Origin: an uncultured Planctomycetaceae bacterium
GTDB lineage: Bacteria; Planctomycetota; Planctomycetia; Pirellulales; Thermoguttaceae
Reading direction: 5' to 3'
NCBI GenBank assembly: GCA_947307005.1
Contig: CAMZHY010000241.1
Location: 1 to 6,114 of the forward strand
Length of the DNA: 6,114 bases
The notes beneath the pieces are model-generated. The model saw only the letters and a program-made list of their open reading frames with translations. It was not told the origin of the DNA and did not search any database. Made by a program: the position numbers and the translations under genes. Positions 1-5,509 of this stretch are shown in pieces; position 1 is the first letter of the stretch; the number at the start of each line of letters is the position of its first letter.

Positions 1-1032
1 AACGACGCGGTCTTCGCCCGAAAAAACGAGCGTCGAATCGCGCCCCGATTCGAGCCGCGCCAGCGCGAGGTCGGCGCCGAACGTCTCGACGCGGCGCCCC
101 GCGACGATCAGCGTCGAGCCTTCCGGCGGCGCGTCGCGCCACGTCGCGTTTTCGTCGACGTAAAAGACGCCCGACGTCGTTGATTCGGGCGCCGTCGTTT
201 TCCCCGGATCGGTCGTCCAGTCGTTGGGATCGTTGAAGGAACCCGACGACGCGGACGCCTGGTAATAGTCCGCGACGACGACCTCGTACGCGCCGATTGC
301 CGAAGTCGCGGCGTCGAAGCGTCCTCGCCGATTTCCGAGAACGTCGTACTCGCCCGCCGCCGTCGTCGCGCCGGTCGCGTAGCGCGAGGTCGGCAGCAGG
401 CGCAAGTTCCAGTCCTCCCAAGGAAGCGCGCCCTGATCGCTCGGGACGACGTCGGGGGGCGGCGCGACGAAGCCCGACTCGGAACAGATCGGATCGACGA
501 TCGAGTCGACAATCGTCGCCTCCGGAGGAAGCGCGCAATTCGCCGCGTTGCCCGCGATCGTCGAGCGGACGATTGTCGCCGACGTTACGACGGAAAGACC
601 GGCGCCGAGCGCGCCCGTAACCGCGCAGTCGTACAACGCGACGCCGCCGCCCCTCGGAGCTCTGACCAAATCGACGACGGCCGCGACGCCGCCGAAGAAA
701 CAACGCTTGAAGATCGCGCTCGCCGAATACGCGATCACGCGTCCGATGAACTCGACGTCTTCGACGGTGAAACTCGAACATTCCGCGTTGACGTTGAAGA
801 GCGTCGCGGCGCCTGGCGCGGAGCGTTTCAGCCTCAGACGCGCGGCGCCCGATCGCAACGTCGCCGCCGCGTTCGCTTCGAAGGGCGCCGAAACGGAGAC
901 GACGACGAGTTCGCCCGGACTAAAAACCGTCGGATCGGGCTCGATCACATCGCCGTCCCGCGCGTCGAGGAGCGCCTGTCGGAGCGAACCGGTTCCGCTG
1001 TTTGTCGTGTTTGTAAAATAAATCGTCGCCAT
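1..1032 (-). CDS. Beta-helix adhesin/tail-fibre-like protein, choice-of-anchor Q type, partial (C-terminus off left edge)
   Basis: This frame is open without a stop from an ATG at 1032 to the window edge, giving 344 residues with no end. Residues 12-30 read SGTGSLRQALLDARDGDVI, the N-terminal signature of many bacterial right-handed beta-helix surface proteins. Residues about 75-185 contain short beta-strand-like repeats (FTVEDVEFIG, IFKRCFFGG, VALYDCAVTG, ATIVRSTIAGN, ATIVDSIVD) that resemble successive helix rungs. Residues 230-250 carry the D..G..R...D..IGAYE motif typical of choice-of-anchor Q proteins. A second module starts near FNDPNDW (266-272). There is no signal peptide: the chain begins MATIYFTNTTNSG. 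That is odd for a secreted adhesin and fits a phage tail fibre or spike better. The start has AGAGG 8 bases upstream, overlapping the stop of the preceding gene, so it is probably co-transcribed with it. The fold assignment is good; the role in the virion is inference. Confidence 0.8.
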   Translation of the reverse strand, partial: MATIYFTNTTNSGTGSLRQALLDARDGDVIEPDPTVFSPGELVVVSVSAPFEANAAATLRSGAARLRLKRSAPGAATLFNVNAECSSFTVEDVEFIGRVIAYSASAIFKRCFFGGVAAVVDLVRAPRGGGVALYDCAVTGALGAGLSVVTSATIVRSTIAGNAANCALPPEATIVDSIVDPICSESGFVAPPPDVVPSDQGALPWEDWNLRLLPTSRYATGATTAAGEYDVLGNRRGRFDAATSAIGAYEVVVADYYQASASSGSFNDPNDWTTDPGKTTAPESTTSGVFYVDENATWRDAPPEGSTLIVAGRRVETFGADLALARLESGRDSTLVFSGEDRVV

Positions 1033-1044
1033 TGCGCCGACCTC

Positions 1045-1422
1045 TTATTCTTCTTTCGTTTCGCTAGGCTCTTGATTCTCGTTTTCCGTTTCCGCTTGTT
1101 CTATCGCGAGTTCTGACGTTGATTCAACGGTCGGCGTCAAGACGAGTCTCGCCGTTTCGGACGGCGCGTCAATCGTCAAGACGGAACTCGTCGAATCGAT
1201 CTCGACTCCGACGAGATCGAGCGCCGCGACCGCCGCGTTTCGCGCCGCTTCGATCTTTTCAAGCGCCAGCGGACGGTCGTCGGCCCCCGGTTCGAGCGCC
1301 CGTTCGCCTAGTTCGGTTTCCGTTTCGTCATATTCCGACGGTCGCGCCTGAATCGTAAAAATGTAAATAGGCGCGCCCGACGTTAGCTTCATGACGAGTT
1401 TGGGCGCGATTTCGTTAGTCAT
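1045..1422 (-). CDS. Small hypothetical protein with acidic C-terminal tail
   Basis: The product has 125 residues and I do not recognise a family. The N-terminal part (about 1-35, including KLVMKLTSGAPIYIFTIQA) looks like beta strands. The middle (about 48-70, LALEKIEAARNAAVAALDLVG) looks like an amphipathic helix, followed by strands (VEIDSTSSVLTID, ETARLVLTPTV). The last 18 residues are almost only E, Q, N, T, S and K and are probably disordered. There is no signal peptide or membrane segment. The start chosen is the ATG at 1422, not an in-frame upstream codon at 1485, because AAGGAG lies 6 bases before it and the ATG overlaps the TGA of the protease gene as ATGA, a translational-coupling arrangement. 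The beta-helix gene follows after 12 bases. By position it could be a partner, chaperone or assembly factor for that protein, but nothing in the sequence proves it. Confidence 0.72.
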   Translation of the reverse strand: MTNEIAPKLVMKLTSGAPIYIFTIQARPSEYDETETELGERALEPGADDRPLALEKIEAARNAAVAALDLVGVEIDSTSSVLTIDAPSETARLVLTPTVESTSELAIEQAETENENQEPSETKEE

Positions 1423-2858
1423 TTCAGTCTCCTTATTATCGCGTTGAACGTTTTCGGGCCCGCGACGATCAGCGATTTTTTCCAACGTCTCCCGAACGAT
1501 TTAACGAGCGCGACGAGCGCTTCCGCGATGAGAATCGCGACGAAGAGCGCGAGACCGCCGCCGACGAGAATCTCGCGCTTGACGGCGTTCCATCTTTTGC
1601 GGAACTCGCGCGACAGCGAATCGATCTCTTTATCGAGTTTGTTCTCTATCTTTTTAGAGAACGCGTCGAGCGCGCCGTCGATCAGTCTCTCGCTGATTTT
1701 CGAGTTCGCCTTCGCGTCGTTCGATTCCGTCTCGCCGTCCTGTCGCGGCTCCTTCTCTTTGCCGCGATCGCGCCATCGGCGGTCCGAATCTTCAAAAATT
1801 TTCAAACCGTCCGCGAACTCGCGAATCGATCCGCGACTGCGAAAATTATTGTCAATCCTCGGCTCGATTTCAGGATCGTTGAACAATGGGATCGAATCGG
1901 ACGAAGAAGGGGTTTGCGCGCCGATTTGAGGCGGCTGGTCGTTTAAGACTGCTTGTCGCTTTTGCGCCGCAATCATATCTGAACCAGACGCCCGCGCCCA
2001 ACGAGGCGCGGGGCCCGTAGTTCCGCGCCCCTCCGACCTTTTGACTAACGCCGCGCCGTAAGGGCGCGAACCGTCCGCCGCGACGTCGCGGCATTCCTTC
2101 GCGCCGGGCGGGATCGCCGACGCGTTGGGGGCGCGGAAATCGACGGGGGCGTTCGGACGCTTCAGACCGCGATAGAGGTTCATGATCGGGATCGCGCCCC
2201 CTTTCGAGTCGTCTTGACCCTTTTCGCCGACGAGCCACGTCAGGATTCCCGTGACGAAGAGCTCGCCGTCGACGAACTCGCAGATCGGCGAGCCGGACTG
2301 CCCCGGAACGGGGGGCGGCGAAAAGACGGCGGTCGCGTCGTTGTAATATTCGAGAATTCGCCCCTTCCACGCCTGCGGAAACCGTCCGTCGGGCGCGCCG
2401 CACGAGACGATCAGCGCGCCGACGGACGGTCGCGCGTCGGCGCCGCCGAGCGCGAGAAAGGGCGGGTCGATCGCCTTAAGTTCGCCGGAATCGACGACGA
2501 GCGCGGCGAAATCGCCGGGCGTCTCGACGTCGAAATATCGCCATACGACGCGCCCCGAGACCGACTCCATCCTGCCGTTCGTCCAGAAGTCGAGCTTCGC
2601 GACGCGATTCGTCGTCACGACGTGGCAGTTCGTCACGACGTAAGCGTCGGCTCCGTCGGCGCCGACGAAGAAGCCCGATCCTCGCGCGCCGTCGACGCAG
2701 ACGCGGCACGACGCGGCGTGCGCGTCCTCAAACGTTTCGGCGCGACGAAACGCGACGTCTCGCGCGGCGGATTCCGCCGACGCCAGCGGCGCGGCGCAGA
2801 GGATCGCGACGACCGTCGCCGCGATTCGCGCTCTTTTCATTCTCAATTCATTTCGCAT
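1419..2858 (-). CDS. Exported, C-terminally membrane-anchored trypsin-like serine protease
   Basis: The product has 479 residues. Residues 1-28 form a signal peptide: positive N-terminus (RNELRMKRAR), hydrophobic core (IAATVVAILCAAPL) and a probable cut after ASA. A trypsin/DegP-like domain follows, with the triad His79 in TNCHVV, Asp116 in PGDFAAL and Ser188 in GQSGSP. All three motifs look intact, so it should be active. After a low-complexity linker (about 245-385) come a charged helical stretch (388-429), one membrane segment (430-452) and a basic tail of 27 residues. Positive-inside reasoning puts the protease in the periplasm and the tail in the cytoplasm. There is no PDZ domain, unlike DegP/HtrA. 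The start at 2858 is preceded by AAAGGAG at 6-base spacing; a start at 2927 would hide the signal peptide behind 23 extra residues. It is the first gene of the leftward operon. The substrate is unknown. Confidence 0.88.
   Translation of the reverse strand: MRNELRMKRARIAATVVAILCAAPLASAESAARDVAFRRAETFEDAHAASCRVCVDGARGSGFFVGADGADAYVVTNCHVVTTNRVAKLDFWTNGRMESVSGRVVWRYFDVETPGDFAALVVDSGELKAIDPPFLALGGADARPSVGALIVSCGAPDGRFPQAWKGRILEYYNDATAVFSPPPVPGQSGSPICEFVDGELFVTGILTWLVGEKGQDDSKGGAIPIMNLYRGLKRPNAPVDFRAPNASAIPPGAKECRDVAADGSRPYGAALVKRSEGRGTTGPAPRWARASGSDMIAAQKRQAVLNDQPPQIGAQTPSSSDSIPLFNDPEIEPRIDNNFRSRGSIREFADGLKIFEDSDRRWRDRGKEKEPRQDGETESNDAKANSKISERLIDGALDAFSKKIENKLDKEIDSLSREFRKRWNAVKREILVGGGLALFVAILIAEALVALVKSFGRRWKKSLIVAGPKTFNAIIRRLK
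1429..1434 (-). promoter_or_regulatory. Ribosome binding site of the small hypothetical gene
   Basis: AAGGAG on the minus strand lies 6 bases before the ATG at 1422. It sits inside the last codons of the protease gene. It decides for the 125-residue product over a version 21 residues longer. Confidence 0.75.
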
Positions 2859-2864
2859 CTCTCT

Positions 2865-2871
2865 CTCCTTT
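2865..2871 (-). promoter_or_regulatory. Ribosome binding site of the protease gene
   Basis: AAAGGAG on the minus strand has a 6-base AGAGAG spacer to the ATG at 2858. It fixes the start so that the protein begins directly with a signal peptide. Confidence 0.8.
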
Positions 2872-2886
2872 CGGCGTTTGACGCCG
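2872..2886 (-). other. Perfect hairpin directly upstream of the protease ribosome binding site
   Basis: CGGCGT, a 3-base loop and ACGCCG form a perfect 6-bp inverted repeat. On the minus strand it ends right next to the AAAGGAG of the protease gene. It would start only a few bases after the transcription start predicted from the GATAAT box at 2896-2901, so it would form the 5' end of the leftward mRNA. It could stabilise the message, tune translation or act as an operator at the DNA level. A short GC-rich repeat can also arise by chance. Confidence 0.4.
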
Positions 2887-2895
2887 TTTCGCGAG

Positions 2896-2931
2896 ATTAT
2901 CGCGGCGTTCGCGTCGGTTATTCTCAAAAAG
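2896..2931 (-). promoter_or_regulatory. Putative leftward promoter of the protease operon (mirror copy of the rightward one)
   Basis: Read on the minus strand, the element has an upstream block CTTTTTGAGAATAAC, 15 bases of unmatched or partly matched sequence, and a final GATAAT (2901 to 2896) that resembles a -10 box. Taking GAATAA as the -35 position gives a 16-base spacer. A TTGAGA reading would need 20 bases, which is long for a housekeeping sigma factor. The protease ATG lies about 38 bases downstream. The same blocks at the same spacing occur in the opposite direction at 2963-2998, the main reason to believe in it. The recognising factor is unknown. Confidence 0.55.
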
Positions 2932-2962
2932 GCGTCGATTCTTCGCGCCCTTTTGTTTCGGT

Positions 2963-2998
2963 CTTTTTGCGAATATCTCGCGGCGCGCTTTCGATAAT
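2963..2998 (+). promoter_or_regulatory. Putative rightward promoter of the head-gene operon (mirror copy of the leftward one)
   Basis: The element has CTTTTTGCGAATATC, a 15-base stretch and GATAAT at 2993-2998. It matches the leftward copy at 22 of 36 positions, and the matches are concentrated in the two end blocks: 13 of the first 15 and all of the last 7. The expected transcription start is near 3005, giving a leader of about 50 bases before the scaffold-like gene at 3056. A non-housekeeping or phage-directed factor is possible because no good TTGACA lies at 17 bases from the GATAAT box. Confidence 0.55.
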
Positions 2999-3004
2999 GG
3001 AACG

Positions 3005-3025
3005 CCGCGAACGTCGGGTTTGCGG
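3005..3025 (+). other. Hairpin at the predicted 5' end of the head-operon transcript
   Basis: CCGCGAAC (3005-3012) pairs with GTTTGCGG (3018-3025) around a 5-base loop. The stem has 8 pairs, one of them G-U. It begins at about the transcription start predicted from the upstream GATAAT box. It mirrors the hairpin in the leftward leader. It is followed by a largely unstructured stretch and the ribosome binding site GAGGAG, so it need not block translation. It may protect the mRNA or be a protein binding site. Confidence 0.35.
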
Positions 3026-3040
3026 AATCAGCGAAGAAAT

Positions 3041-3046
3041 GAGGAG
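3041..3046 (+). promoter_or_regulatory. Ribosome binding site of the scaffold-like gene
   Basis: GAGGAG lies 9 bases before the ATG at 3056. It supports that ATG over an in-frame TTG at 3020, which has no comparable signal and lies within the leader hairpin. Confidence 0.65.
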
Positions 3047-3055
3047 AAACGACGT

Positions 3056-3820
3056 ATGGGGTTGTTTGACGAATACGGGTCGCGCGAAGAACTTTTGAGC
3101 GCGTTGGATTCGGCGATTATCGAACGCCGGGACGAGAAGGGGGGCGCGGTCTGGCGCCTTGCGGACGAGGAGCGCGACGCGCTTGCGCGACGCTGCGAGG
3201 CGGCGAGCCGTCAGGCGGAGCGGAGTCGACGTCATAGCGAGGAACTTGAGGAGCGTCTTGCGAAGGCGGAGCGAGACCGCGCGGCGACGGCGGCGGAACT
3301 TGAGCGTTTGCGAACGTCGGGGACCGGCGCGTCTGGGGACGACGTTCAGGCGACGCTTCGACGCTACGCTGAGCAGACGCGCGCGTCGCAGAGCAAAGCG
3401 GCGGCGCTGGAGGCGGAGCTTGCGCCGCTGCGCGAGGAGAACGCGCGATACAAGGAGCGCGAGACGCGGCGCGCGATCGAGAGTCAGCTCGTCGACGCGG
3501 CGCGGAAACTCGACTGCTGCGAGACCGCGCTCCGCGACGTCAAACGGCTCGCGCCGATGTTTCGACTCAACGACGACGGACTCGCGGTCGCGGAGGACGC
3601 GCGGGTCGTCGAGGAAGTTTTGCGCGACGAAATCGCGCTCTCGCCGCACTGGCTGAACCGTTCTCAAGGGGGCGCGGCGTCCCCCGGCTCGGAACGCGAC
3701 GCGTATTCCGACCGCGAGCGGTTTCAGGCGGCGCTCGCGCGCGGCGATTTTGCAGACGCGATCCGCTGCGCGCCGCGAACGGAGTCGTCGCCGTCTTCCG
3801 CGACGTTTCGCGGGCTTTGA
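3056..3820 (+). CDS. Putative capsid scaffolding protein (coiled coil)
   Basis: The product has 254 residues and is highly charged. A short N-terminal segment (MGLFDEYGSREELLSALDSA) is followed by a long helical, coiled-coil stretch at about 35-150, rich in E, R, A and L, with a small break at SGTGASGD (88-95). A more compact part follows at about 145-205: LDCCETALRDVKRLAPMFRLNDDGLAV, then VVEEVLRDEIALSPHWLNRSQGG. This pattern of helix, D-D-G turn and a final hydrophobic motif is seen in many phage scaffold proteins. The tail (210-254) is flexible, with ALARGDFADAIR near the end. The gene sits immediately before the major capsid gene, 28 bases apart, the classical place for a scaffold. Coiled coil plus position are the evidence; no catalytic residues for a protease are seen. 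It could instead be a head-associated protein of unknown role. Confidence 0.6.
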   Translation: MGLFDEYGSREELLSALDSAIIERRDEKGGAVWRLADEERDALARRCEAASRQAERSRRHSEELEERLAKAERDRAATAAELERLRTSGTGASGDDVQATLRRYAEQTRASQSKAAALEAELAPLREENARYKERETRRAIESQLVDAARKLDCCETALRDVKRLAPMFRLNDDGLAVAEDARVVEEVLRDEIALSPHWLNRSQGGAASPGSERDAYSDRERFQAALARGDFADAIRCAPRTESSPSSATFRGL

Positions 3821-3848
3821 CAGAGTTTTTACGTAAGGAGACAAGACT

Positions 3849-5015
3849 ATGGCGTTTTCAACCGATCTTTTGAACGCGCGAATCGATCTTTCGGACGTTC
3901 TCTCTTGGCGGGCGTCGCAGACTCCGCGGCTAATTCGCCTCTTTCCGACGCGGCGCGCGCCTGGATTCGACGCGGCGGGACGCTCCAACGTTCTAAGCGC
4001 GACCGCGACGGAGCATTTCTGGCTCGAAGGGCTCGACGCGCCGAAGACGAAGAGCTTCACGGCGTCGTCGGAAAGCGGCTCGACCGCGACCTTTACGGTC
4101 GCGGACGCGTCGGGCTGGCAGTCGGGCGACCTTTTCCACGTGCTGGGCGACCACGGGGTTATGCGCGTTTCGAGCGCGTCGGGGACGTCGATCGTCGGGA
4201 CGCGCGTTACGGAGTCCGACGCCGAGTTCCTCACGCCGGACGCGGGCGTTCTCGTCTTCGATTCGCGCCCCGTGCAAGAGGGTTCGTCGTCGGGCGAGGA
4301 CTTCTTCATGCAGTCGCGCTCGGAGTCGAACTTCACGCAGATCTTTCGCGGCGACGTCGCGCTTTCGGGAACGGCGCAGGCGGTGAGTCAGGCGGGGATG
4401 GAGAATACGATCGCGACGCAGCTTGAATACGCGACCGATTCGATCGTCCGGCGAATCAACGCGGCGCTCGTTTTCGGCGTCAAGACGCGTCGGACCGCGT
4501 CGGAGCCGGGCGCGATGGGCGGGCTCTATTATTTCGGGACGCAGAGCGGCGGTCTCGCGCGTCCTCAGACGGGCGCGCCCGCGCTCACGATGGGACTGCT
4601 CAACCGCGCGGCGCAGGACGTGCTGGACGCGGGCGGCGTTCCGGACGCGATAATCTGCGGCGCGGGTCAGGCGCAGGTGATCTCGACGTTCATGGAATCG
4701 CAGGTTCAGGTCGCGCAGGATTCGCGGGAAGCGGGGCGGTTCGTCGACTCGTTTGTGACGTCGGCGGGGGGCGCGACGATGAAGGTCGTCGTCGAGCCGT
4801 CGATCCCAGACTCCGACGTCTGGGTCTGCGATACTCGCGGGTTCGCGCTCGTTCCGCTCGCGGGGCGCGCGCTGCATACGGAGCCCGCGTCCGCGCCGGG
4901 CGTGGACGGTCGCCGCGCGATCGTGCTCGGGGAATACACGGCGGAGTTCAAAAACGCGAAGGAGTCGCTCTGCCGCATCTCGGGACTGAAGAGTTCGGCG
5001 GAGGTCTTGGCGTGA
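3849..5015 (+). CDS. Phage major capsid protein, SU10/DUF5309-type HK97 fold
   Basis: The product has 388 residues, the usual size for this family. It forms the icosahedral shell. The N-terminal region has the family pattern of a helix ending in TPRLIRLFP (25-33), then HFWLEGLDAP (56-64). Residues 68-140 look like an inserted beta-rich domain (TFTVADASGWQSGDLFHVL, then GVMRVSS). The core follows: SRSESNFTQIFRGDVALSGTAQAV (156-179) and a long helix (184-210) ending in INAALVFG, then GGLYYF (224-229). The C-terminal half has MKVVVEPSIPDSDVWVCD and ends in LGEYTAEFKNAKESLCRISGL, matching the EYT..RN.....I.GL ending of relatives. AAGGAG lies 8 bases before the ATG. No N-terminal prodomain is obvious, in line with a separate scaffold gene upstream. 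Its stop overlaps the start of the next gene. This is a family recognition by eye, with strong agreement along the whole length. Confidence 0.88.
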   Translation: MAFSTDLLNARIDLSDVLSWRASQTPRLIRLFPTRRAPGFDAAGRSNVLSATATEHFWLEGLDAPKTKSFTASSESGSTATFTVADASGWQSGDLFHVLGDHGVMRVSSASGTSIVGTRVTESDAEFLTPDAGVLVFDSRPVQEGSSSGEDFFMQSRSESNFTQIFRGDVALSGTAQAVSQAGMENTIATQLEYATDSIVRRINAALVFGVKTRRTASEPGAMGGLYYFGTQSGGLARPQTGAPALTMGLLNRAAQDVLDAGGVPDAIICGAGQAQVISTFMESQVQVAQDSREAGRFVDSFVTSAGGATMKVVVEPSIPDSDVWVCDTRGFALVPLAGRALHTEPASAPGVDGRRAIVLGEYTAEFKNAKESLCRISGLKSSAEVLA

Positions 5016-5482
5016 CGCGGCGCGAAGGAGGGGAAGGGGCGACGATCGACGCTTACGATTTAACGCCGACGCTCGAACAGGCGGACGCGTATTTTGCGGC
5101 GCGTCCCCGATCGGACGCTTGGCGCGACGCGACGGCGCTTGAAAAAACGCGGGCGCTCGCGTACGCCACGCTCGTCTTGGACGCGTCTTTTGAGTTTTCG
5201 GATGCGGCGCGATACGACTCTGGGGAATGGCGTCCTCGAATCGTCGCGGCGGTCTGCGAGCAGGCGCTCTGGATTCTGACGCGCGGCGGCGGGGGCGCGG
5301 AACGGCTCGCGTCGCTCGGCGTAACGAGCGCGAGCGTCGCGGGAATCTCGGCGACGTTCGATCTCCGCGAAGCGTCTGCGCTCGTGTGCGACGCGGCGCG
5401 GCGGCTGATCGGACGCCTCGGACGGTTCGTTCCGCTCGACGAGGGCGGCGGCGAGATAACTTCGACTCCCCTCGCGCTCTAG
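5012..5482 (+). CDS. DnaT-like / head-tail connector-type phage protein
   Basis: The product has 156 residues. It resembles the phage family annotated as 'putative DnaT-like ssDNA-binding protein', whose members sit after the capsid gene and probably act as head-tail adaptors. Visible family features are LEQADAYFAARPRSDAW (21-37), a helix EKTRALAYATLVLDASFEFSD (44-64), the W-R-P segment GEWRPRIVAAVCEQALWIL (71-89), SLGVTSASVAGISATFD (101-117) and a final helix with ALVCDAARRLIGRLGRFV (123-140). The start is GTG, overlapping the capsid stop as GTGA, with GGAGG 7 bases upstream. Translation is probably coupled to the capsid gene. The DnaT label reflects weak similarity, and the position argues for a structural adaptor rather than replication. 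Confidence in the gene is high, in the exact role moderate. Confidence 0.72.
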   Translation: MTRREGGEGATIDAYDLTPTLEQADAYFAARPRSDAWRDATALEKTRALAYATLVLDASFEFSDAARYDSGEWRPRIVAAVCEQALWILTRGGGGAERLASLGVTSASVAGISATFDLREASALVCDAARRLIGRLGRFVPLDEGGGEITSTPLAL

Positions 5483-5509
5483 TTTCGATTTTTGGAAAGG
5501 AAGACTTGA

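Noticed and set aside
548..1021. A 157-codon plus-strand open frame opposite the beta-helix gene
   Set aside because: The minus-strand frame shows two family motifs and a ribosome binding site; the plus-strand frame shows only T, A, S and P-rich sequence without a domain.
1435..1440. A GATAAT on the minus strand just before the small hypothetical gene, as a possible internal promoter
   Set aside because: It overlaps codons of the protease C-terminus and the upstream block of the motif is missing at the expected spacing; operon read-through explains expression.
1650..1685. A CTTTTTAGAGAACG sequence resembling the upstream block of the promoter motif
   Set aside because: It lies within the protease coding region, on the plus strand, and ends in CGATCAG rather than CGATAAT; no gene starts after it.
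1419..2858. The serine protease as the capsid maturation protease of the phage
   Set aside because: It has a signal peptide and a membrane anchor and is transcribed away from the head genes, so it would not reach the cytoplasmic procapsid.
2214..3098. A 294-codon plus-strand open frame antisense to the protease and crossing the promoter region
   Set aside because: It is the mirror of the protease codons, very rich in R and D, and would run through both promoters. The protease reading has signal peptide, triad and membrane segment.
2924..4336. A 470-codon open frame on the minus strand, antisense to the scaffold-like and capsid genes
   Set aside because: Arginine-rich, low-complexity translation with no recognisable motif. 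The opposite strand encodes a clear capsid protein with good ribosome binding sites. GC-rich codon bias leaves few stops in other frames.
5024..5047. A second strong Shine-Dalgarno-like AAGGAGGGG inside the connector-like gene, which might mark a later start
   Set aside because: No ATG, GTG or TTG follows at a usable distance; the only nearby in-frame candidate is an ATC at 5045. The GTG at 5012 has its own GGAGG and overlaps the capsid stop.
5483..5509. T-rich stretch after the connector-like gene as a terminator
   Set aside because: No stem precedes the run of Ts, and the next gene starts at once with its own ribosome binding site.
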